This document shows, piece after piece, positions 40,653 to 51,042 of a DNA stretch of 64,000 nt (positions are counted from its first letter, which is position 1; each line of letters starts with the position of its first letter). Source of the DNA: Hypomyces perniciosus. Taxonomy: Eukaryota > Ascomycota > Sordariomycetes > Hypocreales > Hypocreaceae. Where the stretch lies: assembly GCA_008477525.1 (NCBI GenBank), contig SPDT01000003.1, positions 3,596,001-3,660,000 of the forward strand. The letters run 5' to 3'. Under the pieces are notes generated by a model. That model saw only the letters and a program-made list of their open reading frames with translations, did not search any database and had not been told where the DNA came from. The translations under genes were made by a program, and so were the position numbers.

Positions 40653-41861
40653 ATGACGATACAATCCAAGCCTACCATCTCGCCCTGGGGCCGCGCCGCC
40701 GCTGGAGCGACCGGCGCAGTTCTTGCGAACGCCCTCGTCTATCCCCTCGATATGTGAGCCGGTGGTCTCTCTGTGTTGCCCTCTCGATTCTCCCACTGAC
40801 TACTTTCCCGCTGCAGCGTCAAGACCCGCCTGCAGGTTCAGGTCCGTCCCGAATCCGGTAGCACTGTAGATGCAGCACATTATTCTTCGACTTGGGACGC
40901 GATAACGCGAATTGTGGCAAATGATGGCATTCAGGGCTTGTACGCCGGTATCAATGGCTCGCTGGTCGGGGTTGCGTCAACAAATTTTGCGTATTTTTAC
41001 TGGTACACCGTTGCCAGGTCACTTTATATGAAATCCGCCGGGCTAGGTGCTGGTTCACCTTCCACTGCCATAGAGCTGTCCCTAGGAGCCGTTGCGGGGG
41101 CTCTGGCTCAGTTGCTCACCATTCCCGTCGCTGTTGTAACAACCCGCCAGCAAACAGCTTCGAAAGAAGACCGAAAGGGCCTTCTGGCAACGGCGAAAGA
41201 GGTGATTGATGGCCCCGACGGTGTTAGTGGTCTATGGAGAGGCCTAAAGGCCAGTCTCGTCCTTGTCGTCAATCCAGCCATCACATACGGCGCCTATGAG
41301 CGACTAAAAGACGTCTTCTTCCGCGACAAGACCAATTTAAAGCCCTGGGAGGCATTTGGTAAGTTCTATAATAGAGACGCAGCTGCCGGTTCAGGTCTGT
41401 TTTAACTTGTGCATAGTCTTGGGCGCCATGTCTAAAGCATTGGCTACGATAGTCACACAGCCCCTTATTGTCGCCAAGGTTGGCTTGCAATCCAAACCAC
41501 CGCCCGCTCGAAAGGGAAGGCCTTTTGGTAGCTTTGTTGAAGTAATGGCATTCATTATTCAGCACGAGGGTGCCATTGGCCTGTTCAAGGGAATCGGCCC
41601 TCAGATCTTCAAGGGGCTTCTTGTTCAGGGCATCCTAATGATGACCAAAGAAAGGCAAGTCAATAACACACAAGACTCCTCCTTTTATTATCTGCTCCAG
41701 CTAACATCTTCGTCCATAGGGTGGAGCTGCTGTTCATCCTCCTTCTACGGTATCTTAAGAACATTCGTCTTGCACAGATACGGCAAGCAGCTAGTATAGC
41801 ATCTGCAGCTGTGCGCGAAGCGCAGAACGTTACTCTGGTCAAACCTTTGACAACTAGCTAA
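40653..41861 (+). CDS. pmp47: Peroxisomal membrane carrier PMP47
   Basis: Exons 40653-40753, 40817-41358, 41417-41654 and 41720-41861 give 340 aa. Intron 3 has a GC donor (GCAAGT at 41655), required to keep MTKE|RVELLFILLLRYLK in frame. The three carrier repeats are clear: YPLDIVKTRLQVQ, IPVAVVTTRQQT and QPLIVAKVGLQS; the peroxisomal NPAITYGAYERLKD motif follows repeat 2. PMP47-type carriers bring ATP or related nucleotides into peroxisomes to activate medium-chain fatty acids. The exon 1 ATG at 40653 gives the standard N-terminus with the first carrier span directly after it. Confidence 0.92.
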
Positions 41862-42850
41862 GTTGGAGCTCACCCATTTGTCTTAGTCTCTGTGTCCAGG
41901 GAGACTACCGACCATTTTCGCAGCAGCAAGTTGCCTCGTGTTTTGCAGATGTATCATACATTCGATTGGTATTGCCTTTTTTGTTTGGGTGAAAGAGAAG
42001 GAATGACCAAGTATACAAGATGGCACCGTCGATTGACAGAAGTTTGGGAGAAGTTGCGGGAGTATTTTCCTTATCCAGCACCGTACGGAGTATATAAATT
42101 TACCTACATTCATGGTGGACACCGTTATGTTTGTGTTCGAACCCAGCAACTACTAAGGTATTGGGTGGGTTGGTTGGTTAGTTAGTAGTACTAGGTTAGT
42201 AGGTAGCTGTGCACGATACTTCGTAGAAAGCGTTGATTCAATTAGGTAGTACTAATGTTTTTGATAATAAAAGTACTACGAAGTACGAAGTAGTCCGTCT
42301 TGGTATAGAGTACCTAATGCAGGTACTACCTACCTAGTACTAGGTAGTATTATACACATACTAGCTGCTGGCCTTAAGGTATTAATTCCGTGCTGGGAGG
42401 GCAGAAAAAGACAGACGTGTATTATGTACTTTGTATGGAGTAGTACATTGATAATAGATGGTAATTAGAGCATATCTCCCTGCAAGTAACACTTCAGGCG
42501 ACTGGTGATAGTAGTAGTAGCAAGATCGAGAACAATAGAAATATTTTGAATAATAGTATAACCAACTTAATATGGTAAGACTTTGTGTGTTTTTCTAATT
42601 AATTTTTATGCTCGATATGTGGCAGTGTTTGGAGGCATCTCCTCCTTTCTGTCTCCCCGGTTGCCGGGTACCTTGTCGTGACTGATTAGTCATCGCATCA
42701 TTTTGACTGAATTATTCGGCTTATGTCATTCCCTTCTCCACTTCTAGGCACTCTAGGGCTTGAATTGTCCGTATCGCACACATTTTCTAACATCCGCGGT
42801 CGCATTATCAGAATCTCTCTTCCACGACAGCAGATATCTCAGAAGCAGAC
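41862..42850. other. Intergenic, pmp47 to rpl29, with GTAC tract
   Basis: GTAC-word tract at about 42180-42440. Closer to the ribosomal protein gene is TAGGGCT (42754-42760), a sequence resembling half of the Tbf1-type element found at ribosomal protein promoters of several ascomycetes. No gene is supported. Confidence 0.4.
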
Positions 42851-43212
42851 ATGGCGAGTGAGTCTAATCTAGCGTGATGGTTTCCCCCAGGAAATTTTGC
42901 TGATATTCGAATGATAAGAATCCAAGAACTCGTCTCAGCACAACCAGTCGCGCAAGGCGCACCGCAATGGGTTAGTTGGATGAAGAGATCATAGAACTAC
43001 AGGCCGCTCACACGTTGTAGCATCAAGAAGCCCAAGACTTCGAGATACCCTTCCCTGAAGGGAACGGACCCGAAGTTCCGACGTAACCACAGACACGCTC
43101 TCCACGGCACAATGAAGGCTCTGGTATGGTTCTCCCAAAACGTCGAGCGAAAGTATGACACTCACACGATCAACAGAAAGAGCTCAAGGAGGGCAAGCGA
43201 GAGACGGCTTAA
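42851..43212 (+). CDS. rpl29: 60S ribosomal protein L29 (eL29)
   Basis: Four small exons (42851-42857, 42919-42970, 43021-43123, 43177-43212) encode 65 aa; the gene is too fragmented to show as one reading frame. The protein starts MAKSKNSSQHNQSRKAHRNG, then IKKPKTSRYPSLKGTDPKF, RRNHRHALHGTMKAL and ends KELKEGKRETA, essentially the eukaryotic L29 sequence. All four junctions are GT-AG and in phase. The first exon is only 7 bases. It is a structural protein of the large cytosolic subunit. Its four exons for 65 residues are typical of intron-rich ribosomal protein genes in filamentous fungi. Confidence 0.95.
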
Positions 43213-44831
43213 TTTGTCTTTTTGTGCGGCGAATGAAAATACGAGAGTTGGTCGAGACTCTGGGTCGGTACTAGCAGCCCGGTAGAGCTGTTGCAATAGA
43301 TACAGGGATTTCAATTCTGTCAATCCACAACGCAAAACCACGACCGCGATACAATTTCCGAAGCGATATGTCTCAAGGCAGCATGACAGGGTGTGATACT
43401 CAAAGGCGCGATCGAGGTGTTGGGGCATAGTTGCAGCATTCACAACCGCTACGTAGGTTATTGTTGTTGCCACTGCAGCCAACCTCTGTTCGCCAGGACC
43501 TAGTGCTACTTTTCCATGAGCCATTTTGAGTCACAAACAGTATTATGTCGAGGTCTGCAGCACGTGGCTAATTGGTGTGATTGGTGTCCAGATCCAAATT
43601 TTTATGAAGACTGTCATAGGCTCACCACCAGACAATGTCATTTGGACAGCATCTCCATTCTAGGCAGGTTGACTGACACATCTGAAGTAATCTACGCGAG
43701 CGTCGTCATGCGTGAACGACTCAATACATGAGCATAATGGTGCGGTTGTCATCTCCAATACTATCGTAATACATTGGTACTAAATCACTACCAAGTACCC
43801 ACCTAGTAGCAACTGAGACTATCTGCTCTAGCAGTTGCTCGGGCAGGCAAGTAGAATAGTTCCAACCCGCTGCAAAAATCGGGCTTATTTTCCCTTCGGA
43901 AATCATATCTACCTGTAGGAATAAAACAGTGATGTACGGCTTTCCCCTCCTGTCTACGAAGTAGATATCTACTAACCCAGTTGATCGGGTTCTCCTGCAT
44001 AGAGGCTCGCCTCGCCCTGAGGCGCTGGTGATGTCGTCCACAGGTACTCGGGTACCGCCGTAGGTACTCTGCCTCTATTTCCTGTACGTACCACGGTTGG
44101 TAGGTACTCAATAACCCTCGGCAGAGTACGACTCTGCCCATATATCATTGGTAGCAATCTGGGGTATAGACAATTAACCATATGTACTACTTTTCTTCGG
44201 AGACGAAAGTCTTGCCCCTCCCATCCTAGGAGCACGGACTAGCAGTACCTCCAGGATACCTGTTCTTTCCTATTAGTGCCACCCGTCGGCTGGGCCTGTA
44301 TGAGAAGTCTCTTCTGAACTTCGATGCCACATCCTCCTCCTCGATCGCGTTGCTCCCGACACACCTTGCCTTCGACTTTCTCTTCTGCTGGTCACTTGCT
44401 CTTGGCCCAGGACTCTGGTCCGCATCTCGAGCGGCTGGATCAGCATAGTCTCTTTTTGCCTGCCTGGAAGCAGACATCGTCCCTTCGTTGACAATCCGTG
44501 GCGTTTTCTACAGTAAGCCTTTCCAACATTCGCACTCCCAACTCCCCACGCCACGGCGGCCATCAGCACACTCACAGAGAGATGTCTTGAGCTATCGCGA
44601 GGCCCAGGCTGACGCATATTTAGCTTCATACTGGCAGAATATGCAATAGCTTTCTATAGTGTGCCATTCGTCTTGCCCAACTCCTTTGAGGTCAGCCGGT
44701 TACTGCAGGAGTCCGCCGACGATTCTTGTATCAGCCTTAAACCCCCTCCACTTACCTTCTCAACAGCAGCAACATCGCTTCAGCCTCCATCTGGCCCGCC
44801 CCCATCCAGTCACATCTAAACCGATTGAATA
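43213..44831. other. Intergenic, rpl29 to vts1
   Basis: 1.6 kb without a supported gene. Scattered GTAC words occur at 43760-44170. Two open frames on the minus strand (43162-43524 and 44226-44477) have ATG starts but no recognisable domain and are not called. Pyrimidine-rich sequence precedes vts1. Confidence 0.35.
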
Positions 44832-46847
44832 ATGCTCAACATGTCTGGAAACGTCGTTGGAAACCGCAACAGCACGCCCGAGGCGAATACCACCTCGTCT
44901 TTAAGGCCGCCTTCCTCCCGGGCAGTTGGCTCCGGCAGCTCGCTTCGCGCGTCCGCTGACATGGCTGCCATCTCAGGCTCTTCGCCTTCGAGCCGCATCC
45001 GGCCATCGTCTGATTTCTATGGTCAACCCCAGCTAGGCCATGGTCCAGCAAGCCTGGATACTGACTCTCAGGACAAGATTGCTCAGCAATGGATTGCGGA
45101 TATCGACCAATACGAGACAACATTGGAGGAGATGGCCGCGGCCACCCTTGATCAAGACTTCAAAGATGAACTCAGTGCCATTGAGCAGTGGTTCCGTGTG
45201 TTGAGTGAGGCCGAGCGCACTGCTGCCTTATATGCCCTTCTGCAGCAAACCACCCAGGTCCAAATCCGCTTTTTCATACAAGTCCTTCAGCAGATGGGCA
45301 AGAATCACCCCATGTCTGGCGTCCTGTCCCCAGCGACATTCGATAAAGGTGCGTTGTGCAGACAAGCCGACTCACAGGAACTGGTGGACTAACCTCGCTT
45401 TAGATCCCATGTCCAGCCGGCTCAGCGATGCTATGAACAAGCTCAATGTGGATTCAGCCCGAAACTCCTTCAACCGCAACTCGGGTATATCGTCGTCCAA
45501 GCGGCACTCGGGACTCGACCCCTCCACCATCAATGCCATGTTCCCGGACGCAGCCGCCGCTATCGCCACAGAAAAGGCCAAGTTCACGCAACAAACGGGA
45601 AATCCTCCGTCGTCAAATCGTAATAGCGCCGCCATTGACCCTAGAGCCTCAATGGCTGGCTCGGGAATGCAAGGTGGCCCCCAGGAATCTCGAGAAGCCA
45701 ACGTGCCATCTTCGACTTCACCCTGGGGGGGAAGCAGTGGTGGTGACCAGACCACATCTTCCAAGACCACTGTGTCCCAAACACCAATGGGCCAGTTCGT
45801 ACAGCCTCCTCCATCGGGGGGACTGAGATCACCAAGACCACAGTTGGCCAACAATTCTGCCATTCAAACCACTACCCTGACAACTCGCGACAAAAACCCG
45901 ACCGACTTGCCTCTTTTATCCCCATATACTAACGCCAGCAGTGGCAACTGGGCATCCATGGTCAATACGCCCATGGCGCCAACTTTCAACACCGGTAATC
46001 CCAGCGGCACGCAAGCTGACATGGTCGCCAACGCGACAGCGATGAAGCTGGCTGCACTATCTACAGTCAATAATCGTTTCGCGCTGGATGATGTTCGCAA
46101 GTATCGAAGAGCAAGGTCCAATGATGCACCAGTGAGCGGCCACAGCCAAATGTCACCCCCGCCGCATAATGTCAACCTTCCCAGCGCCAATGTAGTCATG
46201 ATTAACGAGCATGGTCAAGTCCTAAATCGCGATCAAGTCATGGCAATTCAGGCACAGCAGAACTTGGGCCTGGTGGGACAGCGGTCTCGTCCAAGCTCCC
46301 CTGGTATTTCTATGCAGTCAGGTATGGGGCACATGCCTCACTTCACATCACCGCAACACAACGGCTTCCTGAGCGCCTACGATAGCACGGCGTTGATGAA
46401 TAGCGGGATACCACCCCCCAATTTCGGGCAACTAGGGATTGGCGGCCATGAGGGATACTTATCTGATCATTCCGACATGGTGCGGGGACGTTCGCCTAGG
46501 GGCCGCAGAGGCAGTTCCAAACCACCAGAGGACCCAACTGATCCGACTCTCCTTCAGGATATCCCGAGCTGGCTCCGCAGTCTCCGGTTGCACAAGTATA
46601 CAGATAACCTAAAGGATATGAAGTGGACCGAACTTGTCGAGTTGGATGACAAGGCTTTGGAGGAACGCGGCGTAAATGCCCTTGGAGCGCGTCGTAAAAT
46701 GCTGAAGGTTTTCGAACAAGTCAAGGGTAAGCTTCCTCCTCTCTCTTTTTTTCTTTTGAATTTTAACTTCTCTTCACTCTCTTGAATATTGTATTTGTGT
46801 GTCTAACAACATTTTTAGAAGCCAGGGCGGAAGGCAGGCTTGGGTGA
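44832..46847 (+). CDS. vts1: SAM-domain RNA-binding protein Vts1
   Basis: Exons 44832-45348, 45404-46726 and 46819-46847 give 622 aa. The N-terminal conserved block ([23 protein letters not shown], then [29 protein letters not shown]) is a fungal Vts1 feature around residues 80-150. A long disordered Ser/Pro/Gln/Asn-rich centre follows. The C-terminal SAM domain (about 552-615: [26 protein letters not shown], written here as separate helices, then [12 protein letters not shown]) binds the Smaug recognition hairpin in mRNAs and recruits Ccr4-Not for decay. The last exon supplies only the closing residues EARAEGRLG. Confidence 0.93.
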
Positions 46848-47530
46848 ACTCAACACTGCCACGGTGTACTGTCTCAGCGCAGATGATGACCACAGTTCAG
46901 CTATTCCCGCCGGATTTGCCCTAAAATATTTGTTGCTACATAGGTAAAATACTAGGTTTTTTTTGCGTATGTAAATCTATCCGTCAAGTTATTGGGAACG
47001 GTTTACCCTGGAGGCCTTCATGAGGGTACACAGTTCGAGTTTTATGGAGTACGCCATTTAGATTGAATGGGCAACATAACTTCCCGGGATGATATGCTTT
47101 AACGAACACCAGCGCATGGAGCCGTTTTAATTCATATTGTTACAATCTGTCACTAATCATGTTGCTTCACAATGCTGTAGTACATTCAATGTGGATGCTG
47201 TAAGAAGTAGGACTCCATTCGACTACTACCTCGTAGTGGACTACCTAGGGTGGTTGGTTAAATTCTGGGCCGGGTGGCAATCCTGACCGAAAAGTCAGGA
47301 AAACAATGTTCAGCACCAAACTGAGATATTGGTGATGGTAAGGAGGTAAAAATGTTAAATATTGCTGTTGGGGCGTAACTCTAATATCCGATGATGTTGG
47401 GTGAATCCATCACGTGCCTCTCGATTGCAGCCAAAGTAACGATAACTGGTAAACCAAGACTTTCATCCCTTCGCCCAAAGTCACTATCGACCGATACTCT
47501 ACTCGGTATTACCACAGACCTTTGGCCATC
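46848..47530. other. Intergenic, vts1 to tfc4
   Basis: 3' region of vts1 and promoter of tfc4. A small AGTAG/CTACC patch lies at 47207-47252. No gene is seen. Confidence 0.35.
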
Positions 47531-50500
47531 ATGGAAACACCATCCAATTATGGAACAGGCGAACCACCTGGCATGTAAGTTAGCCATGTAACTTACCATT
47601 TATAAGGCGCAAGGCGACTGAAGCCAGAACCAGCAGCGGCAAGAATGATGCCTCGGATTCTGACTCCGACCTAGAAGAGCTCCAGGGTGACATTGCCAAG
47701 TTCGACGAGTCAGTTAGGGAGTTCCTATATTCGCATCGTGGTGGCCGCGGAGAGTCACCTCCATCCAACCGAGGCGGCGTAAGGGGACGAGGAGCTCGTG
47801 GTCCACGCAAAGCAGCCAAGCCTCGCGGAGACATCACGGCCCGTTTATCCAAAGTCAACCAGGCTTTTCTCGGCGGTGACTATGCTCGAGCTTTGGATCT
47901 GGTATCTGAAGTCATCAGAATCAATGCCGAGACTCACCAAGCATGGACAGCACTATCTTCAATCTTTCGAGAGCAGGGCGAGAATGCTCGGGCGCTGTCC
48001 GCCATGGTCTACGCTGCACATCTTCGACCTAAAGATGTTTCTGGCTGGTTGGGGTGCGCCTCCTTTGCACTGGATATGGTGGGGGATGATGAAGCTGCAA
48101 ACCTTCATACAGCCCGCCTGTGCTACTCGGCTGCCCTGAAAGCAGATCCATCCAACCTCGAAGCAAGACTGGGCAAAGCGACAGTGTGCCATCGACAAGG
48201 CCACTTAGCCGCGGCTATCTCCGAGTATAACATTTTCTTGAAGTACCACCCGAGAGATCTTGAAATTGTGCGAAAGCTTGCGGAGGCTTGTATCGACAAC
48301 AAGAATGCCAACTCAGCTGTCCCCTCAGCTATCGCAGCCTATCGACGATATTTCGACTACGAAATTGCCAGCACACCATGGTATGGCCTAAATCCCCCTT
48401 GGCATGATGTCGGAATCTACGTTGAACTATTCGCTTCCACTGGCCGATACCATGAGGCCATCCACGAGCTTAAAGCACTATCCAGATGGCTCGTGGGTCG
48501 TGCACAGGAGCAATACTGGGACCAATGGCAGACCGATGACTGCGAATGGGACGAGTATGATGAACGCAGATTCTCAGTCCCTGAGTTCGCAGCTGACACG
48601 TATAATCCATCACTCTATGGTCCTGCCTTGCCCTTAGATCTTCGAGTACGACTGGCCATGTATAGGTTGAGATTGCAAGAAGAACCCGAAGCTCTTGTTA
48701 GTCGCTTTTCACTTCACTCTCGCGGGCGATAGGCATTGCCTAACTAACTCTTACAGAGACATCTCGCGTGGTTGGACCCAGAGAATCAACAAACCAGTGA
48801 TTTTGTTACCGACTTCCCCTTTTTAGCCTATGACCTTGCGGATGAACTTTCTGGTTGTGGTCAACCTCTCATGGCTATCAAGTATTTTGAGCTGCTCCGA
48901 GAGATCCCGGGAGGACCTGACGCAACCATTCTACTCCAACTGGGCAGGTGTTACTTATCCATCGGGGAACAGCCCATTGCAGAGGAGTGTTTTCTTGCAG
49001 CAATTGATGTCGACGAAGACAGCATCGATGCTCGAATTGAACTAGCGAACATGTATGAGAAGGCTAAAGAGGACGAGGAAGCCTTGATTTTTGCTGCTGA
49101 GGCAATGGCTTTGAGAGAAGCTCAAGACCGACCACATGTCGGCGAAGACGGCATAGAACAGCCGCCTGGAACTAAACCAACTATTAGAGCTAATCATGGC
49201 CCACGGAGGCCACAGATTCTCCGGGCACAACCAAAGGTTCGCTCGGCGAAGTCTGCCGGAAGTGCACTCGGAGGACACGTGCTGCCCAGACGATATCGCG
49301 CGAAAAGGCTTGCTAATCCCGATAAGCGTCGCCAGGATGAGCAAGCCCGCGCTGTCAAGCTCTCCCGGCAATATGAACTTGTTCGTGGTCTCAAGCAGAA
49401 AATCAGGACTGGCCACGAATACTTAATACCTACTTGGATGGCCTCGTCGAAGGAACTGGTTGACGATTTCCGATCCCTCAAGAGATTCTATACGTGGGAT
49501 AAGTACCTGCACTTCCTAGGACGAAAGCGTTCATCGGATCATCCTGCAGTCGAGCAAGCAGACACACAACTGTCGCAAATGTATGAACGACTAACACGAT
49601 GTGAGTTACCATCCCTAGCCTTTACGAATGAGAAACGTGCCATCGAGCCCTCCGGTTCTCATCATTACTGATGGACGGATAATAGCACTTGCTCCGCAAG
49701 CGGAACTGCCAGGCCAGGAACAACAGGCACAGATTTTTGACACTCACCAGGGTATCTCATTCGATGACTGGCTCGATTTGTTTCTTGACTATGCTATTGG
49801 TTTGGCAATTGCACACCGTCGCGACGAGGCTTATCAAGTATGCGAGTCTGCAAGAGACTCAACGGTGTTTCAATCATCGGAACACGGCTTCATCATACAC
49901 ATTGCTTGGAGTGGTAAGGCGATAGTATCCATTGCATCCCATAGTATCCATTTTTAACAAGACTAGTGTGTGCGATTTACACGAATGACGAGGAGAAATG
50001 TGTTTCAATTGCCCGGTACTTGATGAGAGACGGTGGAATATCCGACTCGTATCGAATGTTCGCATTGCTCTCCAAGCTTTGCCAATCACCGGTCTCCTGG
50101 TACACGTCTGGCCCGGCTCAGAAGTACATCTTGCGGCAAATTAAAGCTATTGATAGTGGTCACGAAGCCGCAATGGAAATCTGGAAAAGCCAAGGAGCGA
50201 ATAGCCCCATTGACCTGAATATTGACGTCTGCTTGTTGATGTTATATGGTCACATTCTCTTTACCTCTACGAGCTATACATATGCACTAGGTATGAGTTC
50301 GTCTCTGGAAGTTTGCTCAGTGTGAAAAAAAAACTAACTAATTATACTATGATACTCAGGCTATTTCCTACGTGCTCGATCTCTTGACCAAGACAATGCC
50401 ATGGTCAACCTGAGCCTAGGCCTGGCCTATGTCCATTATGGACTCAAGCGACAATCGACCAATCGGCAGTATCTTCTACTTCAGGGCCAGGCATTCATTT

Positions 50501-50760
50501 CACAGTATGCAGAGCCCGGGGAAAATACCGGCAACTACTCTAAAGCCGAGAGATACTATAATGTTGGACGATTGTTTCAATTGTTGGGCATTGGATATCT
50601 CAGTTTAAAGTATTATGCCCAGGCTCTGGAAGCGAATAAAGAGGAAGGCGATAATGAAGACCTAAGGAACATTATCTTGGTCAACAAAATCGTGGCTCTA
50701 CTTTCTGTCAATAATAAAGAGCTGGCATTTCGCTTGCTTAAGGAGAATGTCAGAATATAG
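47531..50760 (+). CDS. tfc4: RNA polymerase III factor TFIIIC subunit Tfc4 (TPR protein)
   Basis: Exons 47531-47574, ~47634-48696, 48757-49600, 49686-49913, 49967-50290 and 50360-50760 give about 967 aa. The acidic N-terminus (SDSDSDLEELQGDIAKFDESVREF) and a Gly/Arg-rich basic patch precede two blocks of tetratricopeptide repeats. These include AFLGGDYARALDLVSEVIRI and YNIFLKYHPRDLEIVRKLAE, and later YFELLREIPGGPDATILLQ. Tfc4 (tau131) sits in the tauA lobe, binds the internal A box region and recruits TFIIIB. The acceptor of intron 1 is uncertain: several in-phase AGs exist (47606, 47627, 47633, 47636), the first giving an unusually short 32-base intron. Confidence 0.9.
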
Positions 50761-51042
50761 CACGAATTAAGTATCCCGTAGATGCAATGTATGAGGTATG
50801 ATGGCTTTGTATGGACGAAGTATTAGTACATACTACTAGGTACTACTAGTACCTAGTAGGTAGTAGTAGTATAGGTAAAATCGAACCTTGGATGACAGGT
50901 GTGCATACCTAGCCACTAACTGGTGGTACTTCGTACGGTACTTCCTTACCACCATTGTGCATCCATCTACCAGACCTTAAACCAACCATCGTCCACCCAA
51001 CATCGGCCGGATTATGGACGATGCCTTGGCATACTGTCCATC
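50761..51042. repeat. GTAC/CTAG-rich tract between tfc4 and slp1
   Basis: At 50815-50945 the sequence is nearly all GTACTACTAGTACCTAG-type words with several overlapping palindromes. It is one of the shortest gaps to hold a full tract. Confidence 0.6.

Noticed and set aside
41892..42185. 97-codon plus-strand ORF downstream of pmp47
   Set aside because: No domain; runs into a GTAC-word tract and ends in repeat-like sequence.
43162..43524. 120-codon minus-strand ORF with ATG start
   Set aside because: It overlaps the last exon of rpl29 in antisense, has no domain, and codon use looks random.
44226..44629. Two overlapping minus-strand ORFs (83 and 118 codons)
   Set aside because: They share the same bases in different frames and show no recognisable domain or intron signals; there is not enough support for a gene.
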